From the NCBI RefSeq assembly GCF_050624435.1, contig NC_134541.1:6087983-6151982 (forward strand): a stretch of 64,000 nucleotides of DNA. Reading direction: 5' to 3'. This document shows, piece after piece, positions 34,920 through 49,179 of this stretch. Origin of the DNA: Tenrec ecaudatus (taxonomy: Eukaryota > Chordata > Mammalia > Afrosoricida > Tenrecidae). The translations under genes were made by a program, and so were the position numbers. The notes under the pieces were generated by a model. That model had not been told where the DNA came from. It was given only the letters and a program-made list of their open reading frames with translations, and did not search any database. Numbering within the stretch: position 1 is the stretch's first letter; every line of letters begins with the position of its first letter.

Positions 34920-36768
34920 TTCCTTTTTTAAAAAAAGTTTTATTGGCACATAATTTACATAGCATACACTTCAATTGTTCAATCACATCAGGAGAACACC
35001 CCCACACCATGGTTAAATCCCCTTTAAAATGGGTTGTGCAATCACAGTCAGTTCTAGTGCTCCCTCCCCACTCCTGTCTTCAGATCCCACTCCTAAAATC
35101 TCCCTTCCCTCCCTATCACCCATTCCCATGCCTGCATCCCCTACCCACCCCTGTATCATTATTATCACTAGGCAGCCACTCCTCCTGTGGGTCACAAACT
35201 GGGAAACCCAACAGAAACAACAAAAAGCAAATTTGAAATAAGGTGCTAAGGATAATAATAATGCAAAGATCAAATATAAATAATGAGTCAGAAAGAAAAG
35301 CCCCTCGTCAACATTCCAAAAGTCAGGGGAAAAATTGTCATGGAACAAGTAAAAGATAGTTGCACACAGATCCAACTCAGGTCAGGTCTACACAGAGGTC
35401 ATCTGGCCAAGAACTGTGTTCAGTTCAGCATACTCAAGATTACAATGGTCTCTGCCTGGCAGCAAGGATGTTCGAGACTCTTGTCTGTGGCTAGAGTGGA
35501 TCTGCCAGCAACTCAGTCTGACCAGATGCTCTGCAGATGGGTTTTGGGCTCCCACTGCCCTCTATTGCCTTCTACAAATTGGGTGCTCATAATTGTAGGT
35601 CTGATACTTTTCCCTTCACCTTATTCCAATTTTTAAATTGTCATCTTTGGATCACACAAGCTGGTGTGCGTCTTCTGTGTGGACTTAGTTGATTCCTTGC
35701 TTAAATAGCTGCTTGTTTGAATACCAACCTTTAAGACCCCAAACGCTATTCCGATTGATAGCCAGGCACCATCTATTTTCTTCCCCACACTTTGCTGTAG
35801 CATCCTTATCTTCAGTGATCCTTTCGTGAAGGTGAGTATTGAGTTATCAGACTAAGGGTTCCTGAATTGGGGCTAGAGTTAACTAGGAGCCCAGGCTTGT
35901 CCATGGGGGTTGCACGTCTCAGGTTCACTTTGGCAGTTGAAATGTGACAAAATCACAACCCTATAATATCACCTGCATCAGCAGCAGCCATATGCCAATG
36001 AGCAACCAAGCAACCAGACCACACGCACCCAAAAAGAAAAAAAAAAAACTCACAAAAAAGCAAGCTACAAGTAGCAAAGCAAAAACCCATATAAACAAGG
36101 GAGTACAACGTTGTCAGTCACCCGCCTTGGGGTATATGTCTATTGCACTATTATCATCATCAATTTTCCCAATGACCCTGCACTCCTGACACTGTCATAT
36201 GAGGTGCCAAGAGCATAATTTCACCTTGAGCCACAACCCATGAGTTTTTGCCTACACAGTTTGATCTCTCATTTGATTGGGTTCTGTTGGTATATGGAGG
36301 TTGATGCCAGTGGGGGGGTCTTCCTGGGCCAACTCTCCCAAGTGTAGATCCCTGTTCAATGGATCTCAACCCGTTGAGTAACTGCAGGGTGGCACTGAGG
36401 CAATACATGCATGGTGATCTCCTTAGTTTTCTTGAGAGCTATTTCTTCAGGGAAGTGCCCCAGCCCTATGCTACAGTACCTGTGGAATCAGGAGACACTG
36501 AATCTTGGGTGTTTTGGTCCTCAGTTTCATGCCTTCTGTGTTCAGAGGCTTTCTCACAACACTGGAGGACATCATCTTCCTTAGAGGGATTGAGGTGTTT
36601 GTGGATTCTGTTGGCTCTTTTGAGCCCCCAGTGATATGGCATAGTTGTATCAGTCAGTCCTGGGATCTCTCTCTTCTATTTATTTATTTATTTGTTTGTG
36701 TGTATATATGTTTATATATGTATGTATGTGTATATATATATATGTGTGTATATATATGTGTGTATATA

Positions 36769-36827
<59 letters not shown>

Positions 36828-37070
36828 ACCAAGTTGAGAACACTCACCTTGGCATCCACAATGCAGCCCGGATGGATTTGTGCTTCCTCACCCCAGTTGT
36901 CCTTGGTCTGTAACAGGAGTGTCCCTTACTCAGCAGACTTGTTCGTGGGTCCAGACGCTTCATGGGAAAACCTTGCTTGTCTTTCCCACCACTGATTTGG
37001 ACACCATACCCTTCCCTTCATCCCCCAGCACCTCTGTAGCAACTTTTGTGGCCATTTGCTTCTCATAAAA
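34920..37070 (-). repeat. Old L1 3' UTR complex with AT microsatellite
   Basis: Begins with aaaaaagttttattggcacat and continues through gctggtgtgcgtcttctgtgtgg and aacctttaagaccccaaacgc, the minus-orientation L1 3' UTR. The part beyond about 36200 is less certainly L1. A TATG/TA tract of about 110 bp lies at 36715-36824. Confidence 0.5.
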
Positions 37071-37204
37071 GTTGCAAAGTTTATGCCCATCATCTACCTC
37101 AGTGAGTTTCTGGCAGCCAGTGGCTGAAAAGGAGAAGCTCAGTTTCATGGCGAAGCAGCCGATCACCTCTGTTATGCCATGCTGTTTTAAAGAAACCCCA
37201 GTCT

Positions 37205-37300
37205 CAAATACTACTAGTTGTTGGGCGCCATCAAGTCAGCTCCGACCCCTAGTGACCCTATGCGCAACAGAATGAAACACTGCACGGTTATCTAGGGAGA
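37205..37300 (-). repeat. RTE 3' end
   Basis: gttgttgggcgccatcaagtcagctccgac and ccctatgcgcaacagaatg are the reverse of the RTE tail. Confidence 0.75.
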
Positions 37301-37436
37301 ATATTTATTGTCTTAAAAGGGACAAACACACCTTCAAAAACACACGCACATCATCCGGATGAAGTAGACCCTTACACTAGGTCATAATGGCATCTGAGGA
37401 TTTAGTCAGGAAGCTAGTTAAATAAGGCATGAACAA

Positions 37437-37655
37437 AGGGCCCAAACTCCCTGCTGTTGAGTCCCTGCCGATTCAGCATGCCAACTCTGCATGCCAACTC
37501 TACAGCACAGGGTAGAAGTGCCCTTATGAGTTTCTTAGGCTGTAACTGTTTACAGAGGGTAGAAAGCCAAGTCTTTCTCCTGAGGAATGGCTGGTGGTTT
37601 CAAACTGAGCACCGCAGCCCAATGCATAACCATTACGCCACTGGAGATCCTGATG
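37437..37655 (-). repeat. AfroSINE
   Basis: Reverse copy ending cataaccattacgccactggagatcc, with a small internal duplication of gcatgccaactct near 37478. Confidence 0.75.
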
Positions 37656-37669
37656 GAAGAAAGGAAGCT

Positions 37670-38150
37670 GTCACAAGTCCATGATTGGAGGCAGATCACT
37701 ACACAGTTTCAGGTAAGAGTACAGAACCAGGCATCATGATTGGGACAGGTACACCAGATTATACAGAGGAGCTTACCAGATTGGTCCAGAGTCATCCACC
37801 AAGGCAGGGCACAACAGATAGGGCAAAATTTGTGATTATGTCACCCCCAGTACTGTCCCTAGGATGGTGATGTACATCAAGGACACACCCAGGCCAGTCC
37901 CTAACAGGACTGTCCCTCCCTGGGTTGACTGGAGAGAGGTGGCGTTAATCCATTTCCCAAAGCACTGTGCCTGAAGCTAAGATGATCTACATCTTTGGTT
38001 AAGGTCCAAAGTAATTCAGTGAGGGTTTAATCTACATGGGAACTCAGCAAGTGGATTTGGATTTGCCCTGTCATCCCTAGCCTTCTGAAATCTTGGTTTT
38101 CAGAACTAAAGCTCTAATATAGCAAAGAGACAGGCAACTGAATTTATTAG
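37670..38150 (-). repeat. L1 3' UTR fragment
   Basis: tttcaggtaagagtacagaacc, gtacatcaaggacacacccagg, tccctgggttgactgg and ttcagtgagggtttaatc match the series at 5.6-6.5 and 10.4 kb. Confidence 0.65.
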
Positions 38151-38446
38151 AAAACTGATCTCCAGAAAACACTCTCATAGTAACTAGGACTATATTTGCA
38201 TGCTTTGCTGATTACAAAATTTACAAAGTTTTTAATACCTGGCTGTTCTCTTGTTGCTGAGAACAAGGGTCCAAGATTGCCTGTTTCTCTGTTAGCCAAA
38301 GACAGAGAACAGTTTGAGTCAAAAAATTCTAAAGTTTATCCTGTAGTTTGAGACAGGAGGAAACAGTGGGGTTTCCTACCTCCAAACTGCTTAGAAAATC
38401 TGGTGAAAATCAAGCAAGTTATATACTCTAACTATGTGACAAAAAG

Positions 38447-38644
38447 GAGCCCTGGTGTCATAGTGGTTACATGTTGGGCTGCTAAGTCTGCAGTTCAAAA
38501 CCAACAGCCACTTGAAGGAAGGAAAACGAGGCTTTCTTTTCCCGTAGAGTTACAGTCTTAGAAACCCACAGGGGCAGTTCTACTCTGTCCTATGTTGGTC
38601 ACTATGTGTCAGAATTGACTAATTGGCAGTTAGTTTGACTTTTG
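38447..38644 (+). repeat. AfroSINE with TSD
   Basis: Flanked by atgtgacaaaaag (38434-38446) and atgtaacaaaaag (38645-38657). Head and tail are both clear. Confidence 0.87.
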
Positions 38645-38960
38645 ATGTAACAAAAAGGCAAGTTTTGTTATGACCACAGAAAACAATTTTCTGTACATAC
38701 TTTTTTTTTCAAGAGCAGACCCTCCCCCAAAGCACTATGCTCCACTGATTATCTAAATGGGGGTTGCTTCATGCTTGGCTACCCATCTTTAATGGTCACC
38801 CATCTTTTTTTTAATGGTCACCCATCTTTAATGGGCTTGTTTACTGCATCCCTAAGTTAGAAGATTATCCCTACTGATTAAGCTTAAGAAGAATTTTTGC
38901 TTCAAGGGATGGTGCCTCCTGCTATAGAAAGCTCCGTTTAGGATTTCTAACAAATTAAAA

Positions 38961-39087
38961 AGGGAGAAAGATGAGGCTTTCTACTCCTGTAAAGACTTAC
39001 AGTCTGGGAAACCCATAGGGGCAATTCTTCCCTGTCCTATACAGTTGCTGTGAGTCAGCATCAACTCGATGGCAATGAGTTATGAGT
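38961..39087 (+). repeat. 5'-truncated AfroSINE with exact 13-bp TSD
   Basis: Starts within the body at agggagaaagatgaggc. Flanks taacaaattaaaa occur at 38948-38960 and 39088-39100. Confidence 0.87.
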
Positions 39088-39344
39088 TAACAAATTAAAA
39101 TGCGAATTATCTTTCTATTATTTTGATTAACATCAGCTTAAACTTTACAATCCCCCTTATCACTCTTACAAATATTAACATGCAGGTGGGAATTCATATA
39201 GACAGAAGTACAAGGAAATTCAACAAAGGGAAATATTTTACTCCGAGATAGCCTGACTTGCCATGTAACAAGGGTGTCCACAGAATGTTTTGGACTCTAA
39301 GGACTCAGGAGGTCAGCGTTTATTAGCATAAGAAGACTTGTTTT

Positions 39345-39500
39345 AGCATTTTCAGTTCTGGTTTTGTTGTCGTTAAGTGTCAAAAGACTGGGTTTCTACT
39401 TCTGTAAAGAGTTACAGTCCAAAACTGACAGCGGCAGTTCTCTCTGTCCTACAGGTCACTATGAGTCAGCATCAACTTCATGGCAATGAATTGGGTTTTT
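39345..39500 (+). repeat. AfroSINE fragment
   Basis: 5'-truncated: gactgggtttctacttctgtaaag through actatgagtcagcatcaact. Confidence 0.7.
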
Positions 39501-39514
39501 TTTGGTGAGTCCAT

Positions 39515-41985
<2,471 letters not shown>

Positions 41986-42265
41986 GTCTTGCCCTAGTGG
42001 CAGAGTAGTTATGCATTTGGCTGCTAACTGCAAGGCCAGCAGTTCCAAACCACCAACTGATCCAAGGGAGAAAGAATAGGCTTTCTACTCCCATAAGATT
42101 TCAGAAGCCCTGGTGGTATAGTGTCCTATACGGTAGACTGCTAACCACAATAAGGTAAACCGTTCTAAACTCTAGTCTGGTAAAGTGTTAGTCTCGGAAA
42201 CCTACTGAGCCAGGTCTATTCTGTGCTATAGGCTCACTGTGAGACAGAATGGCAGTAAGAGGGGT
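41986..42265 (+). repeat. Two adjacent AfroSINE copies
   Basis: First copy: gccctagtggcagagtagtta...cataagatttc (about 41986-42105). Second: agccctggtggtatagtgtcc...tcactgtgagacagaatggcag (about 42106-42265). Confidence 0.75.
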
Positions 42266-42439
42266 GAGCCGTCACGAGCCATATCCTAACGTCTTTGATA
42301 GGAGTGCCCTGAACTAATTCTGCAATCTTTAAATTTCTAGACTCTGAATGTGAACATCCTTTCCATGAGTTTGCAGAACTCTTAATTGGCATGTTGCCCA
42401 AGGGACCAATGTAGCCCAGTTCTCAGGGTCCTAGAAAAA

Positions 42440-43560
42440 TGGCTAGACTGAGAGCCAGGCGCCACCCATAAGAGACGCGTCCATTCTCCACGAGCCGGCT
42501 GAGAGTTTGCAACCGATTTGGAGGACATGGACGCGAAGAACGTGACTAGGGAGGCGAGCGCTGGAATTGATGGCAGGCGCTCGGCTGAGATGTCAGGGGC
42601 CTGCTGCCCAGATGACGCTGAGAACAAGCGTGCCCAGGCAGCGAGGGGCAGGGCCTACTTCGCGAACTGCGGCTGGCAGAGTATGGAGCCTAAGGCCCTC
42701 AGGCCAGGGGCCGCGGCTCCGCTTCACCGGAATAAGTCTGGCGAAAGCCGCGCTGCCCAGCCCGCGCGTGGGGCGGCCCGGACCGTCCCGAGCGACCGGA
42801 AGCTCCTTCTGACGTCACCGCGCGCCGAGGGGCGGGGCCGGAGGCCGTCCGGGAAAGCGGCCCCGGAGGCGCGCTAGCTGTGTGGTCCTTGAGGAGAGGC
42901 GCCGGCGGACACTGGCCCGGGGCCGCTGCCAGTGTGACCAGCCTTAGCAGGTATTTTCAAGAGAGGGGCCGGAGGGGCCGTGGGCGCAGTGACCATTGTC
43001 TGGCCGGCGCACCGCGTGGCTCAGCAGCTGCTCGGCGACAGTCGAAGGAGTCGCACCCGCGACGACTCCAGGGACGCCGGTCGTGGGAAGCTCGGCGTCG
43101 TGACTGACGTCCGAGCGCGGCCGCGGGCCCTCGGCCCGGAGTGCCTTTCCGAGCGCGCGGGCAGGGGCAGCGGGGAAGGCTGGGCCCAGCGGCAGGGCCG
43201 AGGCTGTTGAGCTTGGTGGGGCGGGGGCTGCGCCCTGGCGGTTCAGCACCCTGGCTTCTCGCGGCTCCGTTTGTGGAGAAGGGGGAGCGGCTGCACACGC
43301 GTTCGGAGCGAGGGAAGTGGGTGGGGGACAGCCTGCGCCCTGGAATTTCGGGCGCGGCGCTGTCCTTCGATCCGGGTCTGGGGCGGGGTGACTGGGAACT
43401 TTGGATTTCTTTTGTGATGGCGTGGGATTCGTCAGGGGCCGACCCCGCGGGCACGGGCTCTCCGGACGGCGGGGCTGAGCTCGGCGAGGGCTCTGGACAT
43501 TCAACATCCCTGTGGGTCGGGGCGCCGCGAAGATAGCAAGCCCGGTTTTGTTGTTCTTGC
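42440..43560 (+). promoter_or_regulatory. CpG island, probable promoter of the ZNF343-like gene
   Basis: About 1.1 kb of dense CpG in otherwise AT-rich DNA. It contains a perfect CRE palindrome TGACGTCA at 42810-42817 and an ETS-type CCGGAAG at 42796-42802, 8 bp apart, with no TATA box. This is the usual form of a broadly active mammalian promoter. It lies 9 kb upstream of the first ZNF343-like coding exon on the same strand, with no other gene between. Overlapping long frames on both strands in this block are a consequence of few stop codons at high GC, and I do not call them. Confidence 0.7.
42870..42950 (+). other. Candidate non-coding first exon of the ZNF343-like gene
   Basis: Within the CpG island a good donor, ttagcag followed by gtatttt, lies at 42950/42951, 130 bp downstream of the CRE/ETS pair. 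The exon start is arbitrary. This assignment is inference from position. Confidence 0.35.
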
Positions 43561-43734
43561 GCAGCGCTCATTTGGTCTTGTCATGTATTGGGGCTTAAAT
43601 TCTGCACGCGAGACTTGTGGGAGGGTATGGTTTACATTTAGAGCCTTAAATGCATTTTCAGTCCCCACAGAGATCAGTTTCCATTAAATTCTTTCTGGGT
43701 ATTCTGGCCTTGTGAATATCTTTGCCCTTAGGCC

Positions 43735-43736
<2 letters not shown>

Positions 43737-43801
<65 letters not shown>
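43737..43801. repeat. (GT)n microsatellite
   Basis: About 32 uninterrupted GT units immediately downstream of the CpG island. Confidence 0.95.
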
Positions 43802-43804
<3 letters not shown>

Positions 43805-43849
43805 ATGGATTGCTACCACTATCCTGGCTGACTAGGGTGGGTGTGCCTG

Positions 43850-44225
43850 GATGGAATTTGTGGTACTAGGTTCTCACGGTTATGCACCAAACCCCAATGC
43901 CCTTACCCAGAGGGCTTTGAACCAATCTTGTTAGCTTTTTCTATCAGTAACCGTGTACCTATCCCAATCATGGCCCCTTTGCCTGTTCTACAGCTCTGCC
44001 TGTAATCGTGATGAATTGATCGGCCCGCCAATCATGATTTTGTGGCAGTGACCTTTGTATCCCATACCTATTTAAATTACAGACTATTTGTAAATCATTG
44101 GACACCTTTATGACCTAGTGCTGACGGTTGCCTTCACCTGGATGATTTGTCTTTATCTCATCTTTTCCCTGTTTACAGCTTAATAAATGTGCCTCTATGA
44201 ATTATTCTTTAAGGGTCTCTTCCCC
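43850..44225 (+). repeat. LTR-like family C copy
   Basis: Shares gtaatcgtgatgaattgatcgg, ggacacctttatgacctagtgctgac and tgtttacagcttaataaatgtg with the copies at 16.7 and 50.8 kb; ends near ttaagggtctctt. Confidence 0.5.
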
Positions 44226-44279
44226 TAGAGCAGGATTTTTTTTTTGGTAATGGTGGGGAATCTAGGGCCTGTCGTGCAA

Positions 44280-44435
44280 GTCAAGGTAAGTTTGTTATTG
44301 GTGGAAACTGCAGACATTCCAGCTGGTAGAAGAGCTTGCTGGTGAGATAGGTTATCAACTGGTGAGTTTGAACCATTGACCTTGCGGTTGGCAACCCAAC
44401 ATATAAGCCACCATTGCACCAGAACTCCTAAGTAA
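44280..44435 (-). repeat. AfroSINE, diverged
   Basis: Reverse copy with tttgaaccattgaccttgcggtt and aacatataagccaccattgcacc as the tRNA-like head. Confidence 0.65.
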
Positions 44436-44440
44436 AAGTG

Positions 44441-45029
44441 TAGTAAATACAAACTATTGTCAAAAATAATACAAGTGGGGGCCTTGAGGAACAAAAGATG
44501 ATTTCCCTATTCAGCGCCTACACGGCAGGGCTACTGGCTTCTCAAATAGTTGGCTTTGTGCACACGAAGCTGCTGAATTATTCTCTACTTGGATGGATCA
44601 GAAGCTTTGGGTTGGTTTGTTTTTAAGAAAGAGGAAGACTTCTTATTTGAAACTTGTGAACTACCCTGAAATCCAGGGACTGCTGCTGATTAGGCTCACA
44701 TGACTTAATTTGTCCCACCTCCATCTCACAGGGTGGCCCTTCCTGAGGACTGGGTGGAGACGGGAAGAAGGTCTGTAGCCCACAAAATACATCTGGTAAG
44801 GTGCCACTTAACGTTCACATTCCGACAGTGTTTCCCTTGCCTCTAAACCGGTGGATTTCTTTGGTGCATCCTTGCCTCTTTTTTTTTTTTTTTTGCCCTG
44901 CAATATCCTGTTGGAGGCCTGTAGGTCTAGTGTGCTTTCCCACATACCAAGCATGTTTCAAGGGGAAGGGTCTTGACGGGAATATTGCCCAGACCAGGCA
45001 TCTCATGCTGGCTACCACCTTTTTTTTCC
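44441..45029. other. Interval without recognised gene
   Basis: Intronic position if the CpG island is the promoter. It holds a T-run at 44879-44895; nothing else recognised. Confidence 0.4.
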
Positions 45030-45340
45030 CCCCAGCAGCAATTTATCATTTCAAACCTATAGGACAAAGTAGAACTGCCCCGGTGGGTTTCCACGGCTCT
45101 AAATCTGTGGGGGACCAGAGTCCTCATCTGTCTTGCATGGAATGACTGGTGGTTTGAACTGCTGACCTTGTGGTTAGCAACCCAACATGTAATCTGCTAT
45201 GCTACCAAGGCTGTAAACCAAACTCACTGTTAGTGGATTCCAAGACTGTGCATTTTTACAAGAGCAGAAATCCCCATCTTTCTCTTGCAGAGTCACTGTT
45301 GGGTTCAGTGTGTAAGCTACTATGCTAGCGGGGCTTGAGG
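45030..45340 (-). repeat. Two AfroSINE fragments in tandem
   Basis: The first runs from ctataggacaaagtagaactg to gtaatctgctatgctaccaagg. The second starts at about 45220 (aaaccaaactcactgttagtgg) and ends gtaagctactatgctagcg. Confidence 0.7.
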
Positions 45341-45564
45341 GGTGGTTAAATCTGATAGGCTGGTGTCCCCACATGAGTCAGCATAACCTTTGGGGGTCTG
45401 CACCATCTATATTGTAAAGTAGGGACCACCAAGATGGCTTCTTGCCCACATCCAGGCTGTTGATGGAAATATGTTTTGAGCCTGGCCATGTCATAACTTT
45501 ACCCACAGGGCAGTGTTGCTGCACTGTGCATGTTAGGTGGGCCAGAACTGGTCTCAGTCTGTTC

Positions 45565-46320
45565 TATATCCTATTCTGACTCATAGTGACTATAAGACAA
45601 GGTAGAACTGCCCTGAGACTGTAACTCTTTACAGAAGTAGAAAGCCTAACTCTTTTTTAAAAAAATATTTTTATATTATATATATTTTTAATTTAAAAAA
45701 TCATTTTATTGGGGGCTTGTACGGCTCTTATCACAATGCATACATCTATCCATTGTGTCAAGCACATTTGTACATTTGTTGTCATTACCATTATCAAAAG
45801 ATTTGCTTTCTACTTGAGCCCTTGGTATCAACTCCTCATTTTTTACCCCTATCTCCCTGCTCCCCCCCCAAGAACCCTTGATAATCTATAAATTATTATT
45901 ATTTTGTCATATCTTACACTGTCCAACATCTCCCTTCACCCACTTTTCTGTTGTCCATCCCCCAGGGAGGAGGTTGTATATAGATCCTTGTAATCGGTTC
46001 CCCCTTTCCACCCCACCTTCTCTCCACTGTCCGGTATCATCACTCTCACCAATGTCCCTAAAGGGATCATCTGTCCTGGATTCCCTGTGTTTCCAGTCCC
46101 TATCTGTACCAGTGTACATCCTCTGGCCTAGCCAGATTTTTAAGGTAGAATTGAGATTATGATAGTGGGGGGGGGGGGAGGGAAGCATTTAGGAACTAGA
46201 GGAAAGAAAGCCTAACTCTTTACAGAAGTAGAAGGCCACACTTTTCTGCCACAGAGTGGCTGGTAGATTTGAACAGATGATCTTGTGGTTAGCAATCAAC
46301 ATGTAATTCACTGCATCACC
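45565..46320 (-). repeat. AfroSINE interrupted by an L1
   Basis: The SINE body (gtagaactgccctgagactg) breaks at 45655 and resumes at 46205 (agaagtagaaggccac through gtaattcactgcatcacc). Confidence 0.8.
45656..46204 (-). repeat. L1 inserted in an AfroSINE, 17-bp TSD
   Basis: A 5'-truncated L1 3' end flanked by identical AGAAAGCCTAACTCTTT at 45639-45655 and 46205-46221. Confidence 0.87.
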
Positions 46321-46411
46321 AGTCTCTTGTTTAGCTAGAAGGGGATGACGTTATAACTCTAGGATTAATTTGTTCTCTAGTGGCTTGATACAGCTCAGTG
46401 ATAACTACTCA

Positions 46412-46605
46412 TTGCCATTGGTCATTGTCTACTCATAATGACCCTGTAGGACAAAGGTAGAACTGCCCTTCTGAGTTTCCTAGACTGACTTTTTACAGGG
46501 CTAGAAAGCCTTGTCTTTTTCCTAAGAGGGCGCTGGTGGTTTCCTACTGCTGACCTTGTGATTAACATCCCAACATCCTGCTCCACCAGGGTTCCTACAT
46601 TGATA
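46412..46605 (-). repeat. AfroSINE
   Basis: Reverse copy: ttgccattggtcattgtctac...gctccaccagggttcc. Confidence 0.75.
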
Positions 46606-48189
46606 AATAGGTGCATTTTTTTTACAAACATGGATCTCTGAGATGCAAAAGACTCAAGACAATCACAAGTTAAAATTGTACAAAGTCAACTAATCTTGTA
46701 GTCAAACCAAGCAAGTAGCATTGTTTCAAACATCTGTTTCAAGCATTCGTTCTGATAATCTTAGAGAACCAGAACCACACTCATGTTTATTAAAAAAAAA
46801 AAAAGACCCAACTGGAATACAAATATTTTGAGAGTAAGAACTTGCCTCAGACTTGTTGTATTGGTTTCAACCTGTTCTCACATACTGCCTTGTCATCTTT
46901 AGAATAAAAAATGTTTGGTCATGATGTAGTTGTTTTTTTTTTTAAGGTGCCTCCGCATTTCATCAACTAATTTTTATTGAGGATTTTTTGCATCTATGTA
47001 TAGAATCTTTTTCTCAGTGGTGAAATGCATTATTTTATGTGACTGTTTGCCTTGATTGGTTGGAAAAACAGCTTGATCGATTATTTCCCCCAATACCTGA
47101 GAAATTATCTTTGTCTCAGTTCTTTGCAGAAACAAGTTGGTGGTGGTGGCAGTGGCTGTGGCTTCCATGTTGTTTTCTATCCACTGTGGTTTAGAACTTT
47201 TGGGGGAAAATTTCCCAGTTTTATTGGCATTTCTGTGAACACAGGATAATTTGATACTTTTGCCTAGTGACTATCAAGACCTGAATTGGATGACATCTTA
47301 TGGGTAATTGAAGATTGAGTGAACTCTTGTCTGGTGATGAAGCACTACCTTGTAACTGATAAAAAGCTAAGGTATGTGAGGCTTTCTTTTAAGAGTATGG
47401 GGTAGAAAAGCTCAGCTAGTGCTGAAGCAGAGCCATGTGAGAGCTGAATGGAGCTGAGCTGTTACATTGACTATGTATGAACCCAGCCAGTTAGTGGCCG
47501 AAATGCCCTAATGGTAGAAAGGCCAGGACAGCAGAACTGTCCAAGGTCCTGACGGAGACCTGCATCAGAAGGGACCATTTCTGTGCCATGAATTAACCTG
47601 AAACTAAGGTGTCCTGATAGGCCAACTGGATTCTGTTACTTTCTAGTGGTATCCCAACAGATCTCTTACCCTTAAGTACAGGCCATGACTTCTGTGAGAC
47701 TTCGTAGTGAATTGCAGGTGAAGAGCAGGGGTTGAGGGTGGGGGGTGGGGTTGAGTGCTGAGAGGAGGGGGAAAGCAAGTTGGTGGTTTCAGAGACTGGT
47801 ACAGCACCTTGGAAAACTTGAAAAATGGGGCATATTCAGGGTCTGACTCATAAAACCAACTTTCTCCTGACTTTTATTCATGACATTTCTTTGTTTACTG
47901 TGCACCATTCTTTCATGTCCTTCTTCCACTCTCTTACTCTATTATTCCACTGGTGATGTTCCATCTGGAAGATACAGTATTGTCTTGGAATGAAGATGAC
48001 ATTGATTACAGTTACAATCGATATATGATGAACATGGAACTTCAGTAAGAAACAAGCCTTTAATACTTTAAGTTACTGAGGTTTTTATTACAGAATCATA
48101 CAGCTCACCTTAAACATACAGACCCTTTTTATTACTTCACCCTGGGTGTAGTGTCTTCTTCAGGTCACTCAACTTTTCTAGTAGTCATG
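46606..48189. other. Intronic interval without recognised element
   Basis: No element recognised. A 20-codon open stretch near 47985-48045 (NEDDIDYSYNRYMMNMELQ) caught my eye, but it has no start, weak splice context and no family I know. Confidence 0.4.
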
Positions 48190-48440
48190 TTTTCAGTGAA
48201 TAGTATTATAGGCATAGCCAGTGGTGAAGAGGAAGTGGCTTTGGGATGAGAATCTTCCATTCTAGTCTTGGCATTTGATAGCTATGTAACCTTAAGGACA
48301 AATAAATCGACTCCTTAAATTCTCGGTTTTTGCCTCTGTGAAATGGAAATAATAGGTACCTAAATCTTGGGCATGTAGTGAAGATTAATGGAATCTGTTT
48401 ACTATAGCACCTGCTCTATAATGTTACTCACTCACTCATA
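48190..48440 (+). repeat. MIR SINE
   Basis: Ancient MIR core: tagctatgtaaccttaagg, cggtttttgcctctgtgaaatgg, aataataggtacc, agtgaagattaatgg. Confidence 0.75.
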
Positions 48441-48489
48441 TTAGGAAGAGAGTGGTATTCACCTTCTGGACCAAATTATGCTGCAGTTA

Positions 48490-48700
48490 CACTCAAGGAA
48501 CTGACTGCCATTGAGTTAATGCCACCTCATAGTGACATGATAGGACAGAGTAGAACTTGCCCAAGTGAGTTTCCAAGACTGTAACTGTTGATGGGAGTAG
48601 AAAGTCCCATCTTTCTCCTGAGGAGCCACTGGTGGTTGTGAACTGCCTACCTTGTGGATGGCAGCCCAACTCGTAACCACTACACCACTAGGGCAGTAAT
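48490..48700 (-). repeat. AfroSINE
   Basis: Reverse copy from ctcaaggaactgactgccattg to gtaaccactacaccactagggc. Confidence 0.85.
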
Positions 48701-49179
48701 GCGTGATGACCAAAATTCCTACTATTCTAAACATAAACCCAACCATATTCTTCATCCTTTGTACATTGTTCTTGCTTCTACACAATTACCTTTTCCAGCA
48801 GAACCAAGGGGGAAGAGGAGTCCTTTGGGAACATGTTACTCACATGCCAGAAGAAAAAGACAAAGGAGATGGTGGAGTCAGGCAAAGTTTAGAAATCACA
48901 ATTTTACTTTCACATAAATTGCCTAAGACATGTTATCAGGTGAAGCAGACAGTAGGGGGATTTTATCAAATCCCCCACAGAGACAGATTAGCAAAATGAT
49001 GAATTTCTTACAAGAAGCTTATATTTAAAAAATCAACTTAGTCAACTCGTGAAATTACAATGTGGTTTGACTAATGTGGCATGTCTAGTATGAATTCAAG
49101 AGGGAGGAGGCAGCTCTGTCTATTGTGCTGGAGGATGAGTCAAACGATTGCATTATTGGGCTCCCAGATAGTCTTAAAT

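Larger units (their letters stand above)
38395..39165. repeat. Family D repeat holding two AfroSINE insertions
   Basis: Same family as 33121-33540. Removing the SINEs at 38447-38644 and 38961-39087 restores alignment with that copy. An internal 'taatggtcacccatctt' duplication is present near 38790-38830. Confidence 0.55.

Noticed and set aside
36645-36995. Tyrosine/isoleucine-rich frame of 116 codons
   Set aside because: It is a translation of the TATG/TA microsatellite.
42518-43571. Long frames (up to 204 codons) on both strands in the CpG island
   Set aside because: High GC removes stop codons. There is no domain, and overlapping frames on both strands are mutually inconsistent.
47985-48045. 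Possible acidic exon (NEDDIDYSYNRYMMNMELQ)
   Set aside because: Short, with no convincing acceptor, and it would not fit the phase of the ZNF343-like exons.
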